Source: Liolophura sinensis
Lineage: Eukaryota; Mollusca; Polyplacophora; Chitonida; Chitonidae
Length of the DNA: 64,000 nt
Direction: 5' to 3'
Assembly (NCBI RefSeq): GCF_032854445.1
Contig: NC_088298.1
Span: 607,474-671,473, forward strand
The notes beneath the pieces are model-generated. The model was given only the letters and a program-made list of their open reading frames with translations. It was not told the DNA's origin and searched no databases. Of the stretch, positions 33,111 through 45,250 are shown one piece after another. The position numbers were made by a program, and so were the translations under genes. Numbering within the stretch: the stretch's first letter is position 1; every line of letters begins with the position of its first letter.

Positions 33111-36100
33111 AAAAAAAAATTATTCATTATATAGTACTTATTCAAATCGATCTTTATCAATAACAATATTATTCACAGCCCTGTTGCTCTGGAAACAGAG
33201 CTTCAGACTGTGGCTGTCCGTGCTTCATTGTTTGAAACAATCACATTATGTTCAGTGTATATTCCTCCTAACATTTCTTTCTCAGCTTTGCAGTTACATA
33301 ATTTAAAAGAGCAATTGCCAAAACCTTTTATAATAATGGGAGATTTTAATTCCCATAACCCCCTTTGGGGCAGTAATACCATAAATTAAAAGGGCAAGAT
33401 AATGGAAGACTTGTTATCGAAGGAGGAACAGTGTTATTTCAATGACGGTTCTAATACCTATTTACATCCGGGTAATGGCACTTATTCTGCTATCGATCTC
33501 ACTATCACAGATCCATCACTTCTCCTTGATTTTTCTTTGTGGTAGTGACCATTTTCCTATAATCCCTAGAGCATATCACTTCTAATTCTTTAGAACGTGT
33601 AGCTAGGTGGAAATTCGATAAAGCAGATTGGATCACTTTTGAGATGTTTTGTAAGGCTGATATCACCTCAGAAGCTCTCAATGTAGCAGATGATCCTATA
33701 TTAAAATTTAATGAGCTTGTTTCACAAGCGGCTGACAGAACTATCCCTAACACCTCGACAAATCCCAAATCCAAAAGTAAACCCTGGTATGATAAGGACT
33801 GTCGCTAAGTCATTAAGGACCACAAAAAGTCCGAGGGGAATTTTAATATATGTCATAATGATAATAACTTAAACCAGGTTCGTATTTTTAGAGCTAAGGC
33901 CCACCGATTACTCAAGTCCAAGAGACGATCTTGTTGGCGGAACTTTGTTTCAGTCATTACGTCAAAAACACCCAGGCGTAACACCCATTCTAGAATATTG
34001 TTCAGAAGCTTATGGGCAAAAATAATAAAGCCAAAGTCCAGCATTTGAAAGATGCAGATTATATATTAACCTCTCTATCTGATATGGCAAATAAATTAGC
34101 TGAGACAATTTCTAAGAAATCTTCTTCTGAGAACTATACTAAAAAATTCCAACATATTAAAAACCAGGAGAAAGTTAAGTTGCCCATTTCTTCTAAAAAT
34201 TTAGAAGATTATAATCGCCCTTTTAATATCGAGGACCTTAAAACTGCATTAAAAAAGGCCCACGATACTGCTTGTGGCCCTGATAACGTATATTATAAGT
34301 TTCTGAATCATTTGCCACCTGAGCCACTGGAGATTGTTTTGGTCTTGCTTAATGATATTTGGATGACTGGTAATTCTCCACCGTCATGGAGGAAGGCGTG
34401 TATTATCCCGGTCCCTAAACCGGGTAAGGATCGTACTGGTCCATAGCTCTTACCAGCTGTGTCTGTAAGACTATGGAACGGATGATTAATGATAGACTTG
34501 TTTGGTTCCTTGAAACCAACAAGTTACTCTCTAATATTCAATGCGGTTTTTGTCAAGGTAGATCCACTATGGATCACCTTGTTCGATTCGAAACTTTTAT
34601 TCGCGATGGCTTCATCAATAACGAACATGTGGTGTCCATATTTTTTGACCTTGAAAAGGCCTACGATACCACATGGAAATATGGTATTTTAAAAGACCTC
34701 GCGGATGTGGGACTTAAAGGTCCATTACCTATATTTATATCACATTTTTTATCTGATCGTCAGTTTAAGGTACGGGTTGGGTTCATTCTTTCTGACTCTT
34801 ATGAGCAGGAAATGAGTCTACCCCAGAGCAGCATTCTATCACCAACTCTGTTCAGCATAAAAATAAATAGCCTAGCCAAAACGTGAACATCTGGCACAGA
34901 GGGTTCTTTATACGTGGATGATTTCCTTATATCCTACCGAGCTAAGAATATGAATAATATCGAAAGTCAGTTGCAGCTTTGTCTCAATAAAATCGACAAA
35001 TGGGCATCTGAAAACGGCTTTAGATTTTCAACGTCTAAAACCGTCGGTATGCATTTTTGTAACAAACGGAAATTTCATCTTGATCCCGAGCTTAACTTTT
35101 GTGGTGAACAGGTTAAAATTGTAGGAGAAATTAAATTTTTAGATATAATATTTGATAGTAAACTATCTTTTATACCTCACAGTAAAATGCTTAAAGCTAA
35201 ATGTACAAAGGCTCTCGATATAATTAGGGTCGTGTCTAAGCACCGATTGGGGTGCTGACCGATCAGTTTTACTTAATTTATATCGTTCTCTGGTGAGGTC
35301 TAAATTGGACTATGGATCCATTATTTACGATTCCGCTAGGAAGTCGTATATTAAGATGTTGGATCCTGTTCATCACCAAGGTTTGAGACTCAGCCTTGGT
35401 GCTTTTAAAACCTCACCAGTAAAAAGTTTATACGTGGAGGCAAATGAGTCTTCTTTATATAACCGACGTGTAAAACTTAGCCTTCAATATGCTACAAAGC
35501 TTAAAGCACATCCTACAAACCCTGCCTACGACTGTGTTTTCAATCAGTTATATGTAGACAACTATACTAAATGTCCTAACATGATCCCTTCGTTCGGTCT
35601 TCGCATCCGGGACCATATTGTGGGAGCTAACATCAAGGTGGAGGATATAGCTCCGGTGTCTTTTCCGGAGTCTCCTCTATGGTTCCTTCCACAACCTAAA
35701 CTAATATTTGATTTAAGTAAATGTAATAAATCAAATACAAATCCTCTAATAATTCAGCAAGGTTTTGCTAAAATCAAGGTTGATTGTATGGATTATAAAT
35801 TTATATATACTGACGGGTCAAAGGATGGGGACACGGTTGCGGCCGTCAGAGCAGCGGGTCACTTCTCTTCGTCTGCCACCTTCATCTTCTATCTTTTCTG
35901 CAGAGGCCAGGGCTATACTCCTGACCTTATGATATGTTTGCTCTGGGCATGCCCAGAGGGCAGTGATATGCAGCGACTCGCTGTCTTGCCTTTTCAGAAT
36001 AATAAATTTAAAAATCCATTGATACTTGAGGTAATAGCCAAACACCGAAAACTAATTAAAAGAGGTAAAGATATTATATTCTGTTGGATACCAAGTCACA

Positions 36101-36775
36101 CTGGTATCCATAGAAACACAGTAGCGGACAGGGAAGCAAAGGCTGCCCTATATAAACCTGTATCTCAGGTTAAAAGATCCACCGTAAACTGCATGTCATC
36201 CATCCTGTCATTGGCTACAATGTCTATACTTGTCAAATGTCTCGCAGAGACCAAGTAGTTTTAACGAGGTGTCGTGTCGGGCATTCTCATCTGACACACA
36301 ATTCCATCTTAGATGGGAGCAGTGCTCCCGAGTGTGTTGGATGTGATACACAATCTGGCATCAAACATATCTTGGTTGACTGTAAACGTTACCTATGTTA
36401 GGCAAAGGTTCTACATAGTCAACTCTATATATGATTTATTTGACGGCATCGCTGGCGATGTTGTCATAAGTTATTTAAGGCCATTGGCCTGTATCATAAA
36501 ATATAATTTTTAATTGTCATAAATACTCATAGATAAACAGTTATATACATATAGATTTATACATGTACTATAATCCTGGTTTTCTAGTTTTAACTTATTT
36601 TTCTTTTATAGGATTTTAAACATGTCTGTGCTTCTTGTTTTGCTTTGCTTTTGATGTTCATATTATCATATCGAAAACCTTAACCGTCTCGCGTTTTCAC
36701 CTTGTTCTCGCCACGATATGGCTGAAATATTGCCGATGTGGCGTTAAGCCATAATTATTCTTTTATTCATTTTGA
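33110..36775 (+). mobile_element. I/Jockey-type LINE, 5'-truncated
   Basis: The element begins where the preceding DDE gene stops and ends with a tail (GATATGGCTGAAATATTGCC, GATGTGGCGTTAAGCC, at about 36715-36755) that I recall as the 3' end of LINEs abundant in gastropods and bivalves. It carries endonuclease, RT and RNase H regions in one broken frame. ORF1 and the start of the endonuclease are missing, as expected from incomplete reverse transcription. No poly(A) is visible; the end is an AT-rich run (attattcttttattc). Confidence 0.8.
33185..36258 (+). pseudogene. LINE ORF2: endonuclease, reverse transcriptase, RNase H
   Basis: Endonuclease motifs IIMGDFNSHNPLWGS and TYSAIDLTITDPS lie at 33330-33520. 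RT starts near 34200 (DTACGPDNVYYKFLNHLPP, WRKACIIPVPKPGKD), continues after a small deletion near 34445 (SNIQCGFCQGRSTMDHLV, FFDLEKAYDTTWKYG) and has the catalytic LYVDDFLISY near 34910. RNase H appears as FIYTDGSKDGD (35800) and WIPSHTGIHRNTVADREAK (36085). RNase H together with an APE-type endonuclease fits the I superfamily. At least six stops or shifts are present (for example near 33390, 33535, 34445, 34885 and 35258). Confidence 0.85.
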
Positions 36776-38050
36776 TCAGGATTTTTTTTGTAGTTAGTCA
36801 TCAAAAAACCTAGAAATTTGTGAACAAGATACGCCAAAACTTTATGGGCTGATCTCTATTAAGACTGCAGAACAATAGCGAGGTGTATATGTGAAAGTTC
36901 AACTGATATTATAAGCTTACAATGCTGAATGTTGGACCAGGAAAAGTCTGGATATGTACTCTTTGTTTAAATAATTTTTGTTTCTTACTGCTTAAAAATA
37001 AAAACACAGTCACCTGTGATGTAAAATTGACAGTCTGTATGTCATTTTATATTTTATATGAAAAGATTTGGAAAAAACAGCTTTTATCTTAGTTACAGGC
37101 TTGCAGTATGTCCTCAAAGTCTTGATTGAAAAGTTTGAAAGGAAAAGATAGCACAAAAATAATGTTAATCTAACAAAATTTTGTAACGCGTCTCATAAAT
37201 ACTCAGGCGCCAGCACTGTCCTGTTCGACTGAACATGTAGTTGGACTTTAAGCTCCTCAGTGGTTGGAAGTAATATTATACAGCTTTGTAGTATTATTTC
37301 GAACCAATGTAACAGCTATCTGTGATATTAGTCTCAGATGTTATTCATAACGCTGTCTGTGTCTAATTCCCGGTGGCCGGTATCAGAGGATGCCGGGGAA
37401 ACGTGCACTTTTGTTTTCCCATTGGCTTACAGATCTCAGAGTTATCAGCAGGTTCACCATATGCCAAGATCAAGTCAATTTATATGTAGTGTAGCTATTG
37501 CTTACTTTTCTATTATTGCGACCTTGCCAAAATCACAAAAGAATCAACTTAAAAGAAGCAATTATCCAGATTCTCCCTTGCCAGTTCATGAGGCATTTAC
37601 AAACACAGAAGGTATAACCTTACATATAAACTATGCCAAAATTGTTTGAAAAGCTTATACCCATTTTTCGTGATACTGTATACTTGTAACAGTCATAGTT
37701 CAAAGTAAAGATTTCCCTTTTGTGCCTATTGAAACTGTCACCATTCTTTCACTTTAAACTGATCAGGTAGAAGATATTTCTGTGTTCTGGGAATCACGTT
37801 ATGGTAAAATGACAGATTTTGGTTTCTCTAATCTGAAAATCTAAATATGAACAATTTATAGACAATCACCAAACACTTTAAAAAATGTGACTTTAAAGTG
37901 TTCCCACTCCCCAGTCACAACAATTAAGGTAAATATCATTCCTTGCCATCTTTTTCTTTTCTTTTCTGCTTTTGCTATGAATTACTTGGCAGTTAGTCAC
38001 TGGAATAAAACATGATAGTTTTTACTTGTTAAAAACTGTTCCAGTTTTTA
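36776..38050. other. No gene recognised
   Basis: AT-rich sequence. An open stretch at 37338-37649 has no domain I can name and no clear splice signals. The right side may be intron of the gene with duplicated exons that follows. Confidence 0.35.
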
Positions 38051-38051
38051 A

Positions 38052-39147
38052 ATGTTTTTTTGTGGAATGATGGTTTTCTTACTGGTTAACCCTCAGGCAA
38101 AGCTGTAAACATTTGTATGAATATACATTTTCTGTATGTTAAGGTGGCCAGGTGCTTAATAGAGCATATCAACTGGCTAGGATGGTAGGGCCTTTTTGTT
38201 CTGGTACAACTATGTGTATCCCACTAGAGAAAGTCTAAGCTCTTTGTTATCTACTGTTTCAGTATTTTTAAGGTGCATCTGCTATGATATTCCCATAACA
38301 TATTTTTTTACTCCAGAAACATCTGGAAGGGCAACTGTCCCTTTGGATATGCCTACTTGTGATTGGACCACAGGAAGTGGAGTTGGTCTTGCACTAAATG
38401 AAGGCTCGGACTCATGTCTTCAAGGTAAAGACTAACGCTGGATCATAGGTTTGGGCAGTTTTATGAACTGTTTGTTACTTTCATGGTATTAATATATTTC
38501 ATGTTGCTGTTATGAGGACTGTCATCTAAAAATGTTCCCACAAAACCATTCTCTGCAGGCCCGTTTCATCATACGTTAAAAACCGTATTTCTGATCACAG
38601 GCTAAAAACATACGACCATTTTACAAACCCATACCTTGTCTTACTGTGTACCAACTAGTAAAACTTGAAAGTTAGGCTTATGAGTTAGCATTTTTGATTT
38701 AAATCTGTAAGTGACATGTTTCTCTGGCTCCCAGACTCGTGCGTCCCATGTTAGGTACTGTTTCAATGTTTGTCATGTTTTTGTGGAATGGTCAAGTTTT
38801 CTTTACTGGTTGACCCTCAGACAAAGCTGGAAAAGTGACTGAAGATGTGAAAACTCCTGCATATGAGAAATAGACTGGAGATGTTGGTCTGACGCAGATT
38901 ACCAGTTCTGATAAATGTATTGAAGGTAAGCATTTGTATGAACAGATATTCTCTGTATGTTTACATGGTCAAGTGCTTGATATAGCATATCAACTGGCTA
39001 GGGTGGTAAGACCTTTCTGGTGTGGTACAACTATGTGTATCCCACTAGGGAAGTCTAAGCTTTTTGTTACCCACTGTCTCATTCTTTTTAGTTGCATCTG
39101 GTATGATATTCCCATAACAATTTTTTACTTCAGAAACCATGCCCCCC
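38052..39147 (+). repeat. Segment duplication carrying phase-1 exon cassettes of about 36 codons
   Basis: 38052-38320 recurs at 38775-39138 with many small differences; both run from TTTTTGTGGAATG through AGCATATCAACTGGCTAGG to TTCCCATAACA. Two exon-like pieces lie in it with acceptor and donor sites: 38317-38424 (108 nt, TSGRATVPLDMPTCDW ... SDSCLQG) and 38821-38925 (105 nt, DKAGKVTEDVKTPAYEK-stop ... SSDKCIEG). Both are in phase 1-1 and end in S-D-x-C-[LI]-[QE]-G. In the first duplicate only the start of the second cassette is left (GCAAAGCTG at 38096). A 23-base poly-C tract follows at 39142-39164. These may be 5' exons of the gene at 39558-44915. Confidence 0.5.
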
Positions 39148-42100
39148 CCCCCCCCCCCCCCCTATGATTAATTGTTACGGTCATGTTCTATAAAAGTGAC
39201 CAAGTTATTAAAGTGTTTGCTTCAAAGTCCCGAGATCAAACCGGGTTAGTTCTGTTACCAAATACTTTAAAAATGGTATTTGTTGCAACCTTTGATTGGG
39301 TTAGACTAATGGAACAGGAGCAGATGACTGATAAATCTTCAAGTATGACATAAATCCTAGCATCTAAAGGATGAATTTTCTGCTTAATAGTTAGAGAGGC
39401 CAGAGCAGATCTGGAGAATCTTTTTGTTAGAAATCTTTCATCAAAATGCTCACCAATGTATAAATTTTCTTGAGTGAAACAAATAAATACATGTAAATTA
39501 ATCAATACTGTTTAGTAAAACACATATGGATTCATCATTGACGAACCCTGATTTAAGATGGGTTATGACTTCCCACTGAATTCGACCTTTGTAGAAGCAT
39601 CGCCATACAGCAGTGTTTCTCAGGATGATTCGGATTTTGTGCCCGACTCTGTTGACGAGTGCTCAAGCGATAGCTCTGAAGTCTTCTTCATGCTAGTAAG
39701 TGTTATTTTTGCATATAGGGCTGTGTCTCTTCACTTCCGTCAGCAAACTGGATGTAGGTCACTAACTAATTAAGAAGCACGACTCCTAATTTAAACACAA
39801 GTACATTTGGTGTCAGTTCCACCCTATATGTACTTGTATGTCAGACGTGGGAAAGGTTGTTAGTAACTTTCCAAATGTCAGTGATTTACTGCAGCACCCT
39901 GCTTTCCTTCACCCATAAAACTAAACATCTTTGCATAAATGATTATGGTGCTGAACATAATTGTAGTTGAAGCTGGCAAATCTGTTTTTTTTAATCTTTG
40001 TTGAAACATCCCTTCACATGCAAATTATTGTGATTGGTTGACATGTTCATGAGCTGTATTTATCATAATGCTGGGTGCAGAGTTAGAATGTGTTTTAACA
40101 AATTTTATTGCAGAGCCCAATTCCGGTAGGCGTAAGAGCTGCTAACAATCCTCACCAAGCTACATTCCCAGGTAACCATTTGGCCGAGTTGTTTATTCTT
40201 TATGTATTATATGCTCGTTTTCTGTGCGAATGCATGTTTTCTCTCTCCACTCATTGGTCAGGGCTTCTCATTTTTCTCCTCTTTTTGCTAACTGGGCATG
40301 CTAATAGCGTTACAGGTAACGTCAACACTTCAGGAATTATTTGAAAGATTAACTAAATGTATAAGTCACAGCCAGTTTATTTTACTTCTGTATGATGTTT
40401 TTGTTCTTTAAGCAATCCTTAAAACTACATAAAGAGATCTGCAAGAACTAGAAAGCAATAAAATGTTGGACAGCACAATTATGTTCATTATCAGTCTGTC
40501 AGTGTTTTCCATTTGTATACACTTTCTATGTTGCAAAATGTGTTATTTCCATTTCCTGACAGCACAACTGGGATTTTTGAGTCCAAGGTAAGCAGCATTA
40601 TCATATTAATAGGTTTCTTCATAACTGATGAGCCGTAAGAAAGGTTTTACTGTTATGTGCAAAACATTGGTGAAATAATACTTGTGGGTTTAAATCAAGA
40701 GACCTCAGATTCATTGCAAACTTTTATGACAGTTTAAAAACTAAGGGTTTCGTGGCTGCATGGGTATACTGTCATCTGCAGCCATAATGGAATACCTGGC
40801 TGTTTCTGTAGTTGAACCTGAGGTAAAAATAAAGGTTCACAGTCCCACACTGTTTATGCTTCATTTACGTATTATTTTTAAAACAATTATTTTTTTTATC
40901 TCCTTAGTTCTCGCCTTTTATTGCCTTGTTATGTTTGACCTTTTCTGGCATTTTGTGACCTCCACTCACTTCCTCCCTTTATACGACACACACAAGCACA
41001 TACCAACAGGTTTGTTGTCCTTTCAGCAGTTTTTTTTTCATTGAATATTGTTACATACAATTGATTTTTTTCTCTGCAGTTATATAGCAGTATTTGCACT
41101 GGTCATATACACACATTTTATGTTCAGTTTCAGGTGTCAAGAAAGGGCCAAAGAGGGTATATGATAAGTGCCAGGCATTTAGAAGGGTGCCATAAAGAAC
41201 AGCTGCAAGTGGCACAAGCTTTTGCATCAAAGGGCAAAAACGCTTTATTAAGCAATTGCGTCTGAAGGGCAACTTTGAACGCAAAATAGCAGTTTTAGCC
41301 AAAGGCAAAGGTGAACTCATAGTTGTACGTCGTGGAAAGAAGTGTACTCCAAACTCTGACTATCTCATTTGCAAGTTTTGCTTGGGTGTCTATTCTAAGA
41401 AGGAATTATGGAAGCACGTTGGCTGTTTCGATTACAGAACATTTGACTGTGAAGAAATTGACGTAGATGCGGTGAAGAGTGGGAAGTGGCTATTACTCGG
41501 ATCAGTTTGCCCGCGTTATGAACAAAAAGACTTTATAAAGTTTGTCTTATGCACACTTCAAGATGATATCATTTCTGAAGTCATTAGAAAGGACAGTTTC
41601 ATTCTACAACTACGAAATTGTAAATTGTAAAAACTGGGCACAAACGAAGCTCATGTTGTAAGGGAAGAGCTTCGACTGGCAACTCCTGGAACTGACAGAT
41701 AAACCGATGACATTTATTTCGGATTTCTTAATCCCAGGCTACTTTGATGTCCTTCTCCGCTGTAAGGAACATTTGTATTCGAGCAATAAAGCGTTCATTA
41801 ACTGGTGCCGTACAGTTCGAGAAACGCGAAACTGTTGCCCTCAAAATGGGGCAGGTGTTAAAAAAACTAATATGTCTGAAAGAGGGTTGGGCCATTCGGA
41901 ACAAGAAAGTCGACGCTAAAGAAGTGGCAGGGGATTTACTCAAGCTTCAGAGAGAGAGTGGTGTGACAGAGTCAATGCCCCCGCTTTTCAAACACTTCAA
42001 GAGAGGAAATACAACAGCACTGAACTTCTTCCTCTCACTGAAGATTTTCAAAAGCTTAAGACATACATATAATAGCAACTTGTATTTTTGAGCCCTATAT

Positions 42101-42562
42101 TATAGCGTTGTTGTTGTCATGGTAACTTAAATTGCATCGTGCTAATCAAGATCATGTTAAATGAGAACTTATTTTCTGAAATTTGCTGTTTCTTGGCTTT
42201 TTATTATGCTAATGTTCTCTACATTCAGACTGCATCACTTCCAGATCATTGGAAAACAAAATCGAAAAGTTCGAGTAGTCCTGACAAAAGACATGGTGGG
42301 TTACTTTGGCCAATCAGAGGAGGTTTGCTATAACACTTTCTGATAACCCCTTCTTATTTGCCAGTGGTGGTAGATCTCACCTGAAGACAGCCGAGGCTAT
42401 CAAACTGGCCACACGGGAGGCTGGTTTGGTGCATCCAGAATTGATTACAAGCGCAAAGCGTCGAAAGTGTATGACTACCGTTTCTCAGGTAAGTACGACT
42501 CCAATCACTCACTGGGTGGACAAATCATTTTTACATGATATTTACTTCATGCCAGTTTTATA

Positions 42563-42610
42563 TTACAACAAGCCGAAGGAGCACACAATGAAAGAAACTC
42601 TGATTTTTTA
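42563..42610 (+). repeat. 48-bp direct repeat, left copy, flanking a Tc1-type element
   Basis: Starts TTACAACAAGCCGAAGGAGC and ends AACTCTGATTTTTTA, three bases before the Tc1 end at 42614. The same sequence with one substitution and one missing T is found directly behind the element at 44109-44155. A Tc1 insertion should duplicate only TA. Confidence 0.85.
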
Positions 42611-42613
42611 TAT

Positions 42614-44107
42614 AAACTACCAGGCAAAAGAAAGGTTTCACCGTATTTTTTGTCATAAAAAAGTAAAACCGCGGTTCCGGGTTTGATTCTAAGCAGGACT
42701 TAGTGTATGACTGCATCGTTTCCTCTACCAGAACGCATCGTCACGAACGCAGCAATTGGAATTGTGAAATTGCGACCACATGAAAAACGTCCTTTTGAGG
42801 CATGGCTCGTGATGCACGTGCGGTAATGTTGCATAAATACTCTTGTTCGAAAGAGCAGACATTCAGTGACCGAAAAAACAACAACAGTACGCCAAGACTT
42901 ACGCAAGCGCAACGAGACCAGGCCATCGGTATGTCCGCCATGGGAGTCTCGCAACGTCATATTGCAAGAACGTTCAACTGCAGCCAAACCACCATCAGGA
43001 GGTTGTTGATACGCTATCAGCAGACAGGCTAGACCCAAGACAGACCCAGATCGGGAAGACCGAGGGTAACAACTGCGGCTGAAGATCGCTACATCCGGCA
43101 GATCCACCTCCGAAACCGATTCGGCACGGCTACGTCAACAGCGGCGACGGTACTAGGCCATGTCATCAGCCCCAGAACAACACTGCATCGTCTTCGTTCA
43201 GCTGGTTTACGACCTTACCGCCCCTTCTGTGGGATGGCAGCGACGTGACTGCGCGAGAGTACTGTTTACAGACAAGAGCAAGTTCTGTCTATTCAGAAAC
43301 GATGGCAGAGTTCGAGTTTTCCGACGAAGAGGCGAGCGTCTCGCGCTAAACTGCGTAAGAGAGGTTTATCCGTTTGGAGGCGGAGGCGTCATAGTTTGGG
43401 GAGGGATTTGTGACCAAATGAAGACGTAGCTGGTTATTGTGCGAGGTAATCTGACTGGCCAGCGATATGTTGATGAGGTACTGAGACCTGTCGTCGTTCC
43501 TTTCCTCCAACGACAGCCAAGAGGATCGATCTTGCAACACGACAACGCAAGACCTCACACTGTCCGCATTGTTACAGACTACCTCGAGACCGCAAACGTC
43601 ATCGTGTTGCCCTGGCCAGCCAACTCACCAGACATAAACCCCATTGAGCATCTCTGGGATCACCTTGACCGCCGTTTGAGACAGCTGGTGCCTCCTCCAA
43701 CTAACCAACAGGAACTTGAGCAAGCTCTGTTAAACATATGGAACGTTATCCCTGTTGACGTCATCCGGCGACTGACGACGTCAATGCGGAGGCGTGTGCT
43801 TGCTTGCATTGATGCCCAGGGTGGCCACACTCGCTACTGATGACCGTAGTCCTTCATTTCTGTGGATACTGTGACTTTACATGCATTTGCCAGTTAACTT
43901 TACATTTGTGTATTTTTTTCTTCTGACCCATTATCTCTTTCATTGTGTTTTGTGCCCAATTGAATGCCAATATTTTAAAGCCTTTTTGAGAGAATATTTC
44001 ACAATGATTCCTATTTATAAACCAATCTTCTTAATTCTTATATCTGCCTTTGTTTTTGTTTTATGGGCTCAAGAAGTGGGTGAAACCTTTCTTTTGCCTG
44101 GTAGTTT
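42614..44107 (+). mobile_element. Tc1/mariner-type element, second copy of a different family
   Basis: Inverted ends of at least 28 bp: left AAACTACCAGGCAAAAGAAA, right the reverse complement (TTTCTTTTGCCTGGTAGTTT at 44088-44107). Length 1494 bp. The left side has TA/AT at the junction, but the right side reads ATT, so the TA duplication is not clean. The ends and protein differ from the element at 24314-25807, so the two are separate families. It lies in an intron of gene A. Confidence 0.88.
42802..43840 (+). pseudogene. Tc1-type transposase, broken
   Basis: The N-terminal helix-turn-helix region reads RLTQAQRDQAIGMSAMGVSQ and TFNCSQTTIRRLLIRYQQTG, then a TAG (43030). In another frame come GLRPYRPF, VLFTDKSKFCLF (first Asp), a TAG at 43427, and then HDNARPHTVRIV (second Asp), SPDINPIEHLWDHLD (Glu) and the terminal ARGGHTRY-like AQGGHTRY. 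The catalytic triad D-D34-E is intact, but two stops and one shift disable the gene. Reading should start near 42890. Confidence 0.87.
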
Positions 44108-44108
44108 A

Positions 44109-44155
44109 TTACAACAAGCCGAAGGAGCACACAATGAAAGAAGCTCTGATTTTTA
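44109..44155 (+). repeat. 48-bp direct repeat, right copy
   Basis: Starts TTACAACAAGCCGAAGGAGC, two bases after the right end of the Tc1-type element, and ends at TTTTTA. It pairs with 42563-42610. Confidence 0.85.
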
Positions 44156-45250
44156 GGTGAATATCTGAACATCACACATGGGAAAGTTTGGTGGTTATGG
44201 TCATTTACAAGGCTTATGTAGGTGGACTTCTGTATTTTGAGCAGATCATCCAGCAACATCCTATATATCATATACATACAGCCACAATATATCTCAAAGC
44301 AGTCCTACAGAGCACAACACAAAATGATCAGTCCATTCATTACATATAATATAGGATGCAAAAAGCGCCATTTTGATAACAAGATGGTCAGTGATAAAGT
44401 CTGGATGTTAACGTGTATACTAGTGATAATAAGATTTCGTTGCACATATTTTGTGAAATATGTGCAATGCAATGGCTTGAAAACAATTCAGAATGTTGGA
44501 AAACATTAAGCTCTCATCAAGATATATATTTGTGCATTTGGTTTTACTATTGTAGTACATGTAGAAATAATTTGTTATATTTATCAGTTAAAGCTACAGT
44601 GGTAACACCCAGTTTTTTTCCTATAGACTCTTCAAGGACAGAAACTATCAATGCGTCATGTGGATAGCATCTGATATAGTGGAACATGTTTGTATAGCAC
44701 TGGTTGTGTTATTTTAAGGTGGTTAATCTTACTAAAAATGAGTTGGGAGTATCTCGCAAACCACATGGGCCACAATAGTGGTGTGCACATAAATTTCTAC
44801 AGATTACAGGAATCGACCATTGAGCTGGCAAAAGTGAGCAGGATACTAATTACTGCAGAAGAAGGAAAAATGGGGTCATTTGCCGGAAAAAGCCTGGATG
44901 ATATTACTTTCAATGGTAATGTTACTGCGCAATCCTTTCTCTTGTTACCACAGATCGGCACTTTAATGGCGTTTTTATATCAGTTATATATGAAAACATA
45001 TTGCCCCACTGACTCAGACACTTCATGAAATATTTTATGGCAATTTGATTTAAAATACAATTGATGCCTACACCTCTGTGAAAGTGTTTTATGTGTGTTC
45101 AGTCAGCTAGAGTGCATCATTTTTACACGTGTGGGCACAATTAAAAGCTCCTGGTCAATGAGACTTGATGCACACGTCAGTGTGGGATTCTGATGATAGA
45201 TTAAATTTCGATAATCATATCCATGATAACTGAACGTTGACTTGCCTTTT

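Larger units (their letters stand above)
39558..44915 (+). pseudogene. Finger plus tyrosine-recombinase-like gene (gene A), decayed
   Basis: Possible 5' exons are at 39558-39690 (acidic, DSDFVPDSVDECSSDSS) and 40115-40171. The main exon starts at 41134 after an acceptor (tttcag): a finger-like ARHLEGCHKEQLQVAQAF, then KGNFERKIAVLAKGKGELIV, CKFCLGVYSKKELWKHVGC, and in shifted frames MGQVLKKL and ELLPLTEDFQKLK. Exon 42231-42488 has KVRVVLTKDMV, NPFLFASGG and LITSAKRRKCMTTVSQ, with donor gtaagt. Exon 44719-44915 has ANHMGHNSGVHINFYRLQ and GKSLDDI. The last two carry the Arg-Lys, H-x-G-H and Tyr positions of tyrosine recombinases. At least five frameshifts. A Tc1-type element lies in the last intron. 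Confidence 0.6.

Noticed and set aside
39142..39164. Run of 23 C as a functional element
   Set aside because: Homopolymer of this length is most likely a microsatellite or sequencing slip; no other signal nearby.
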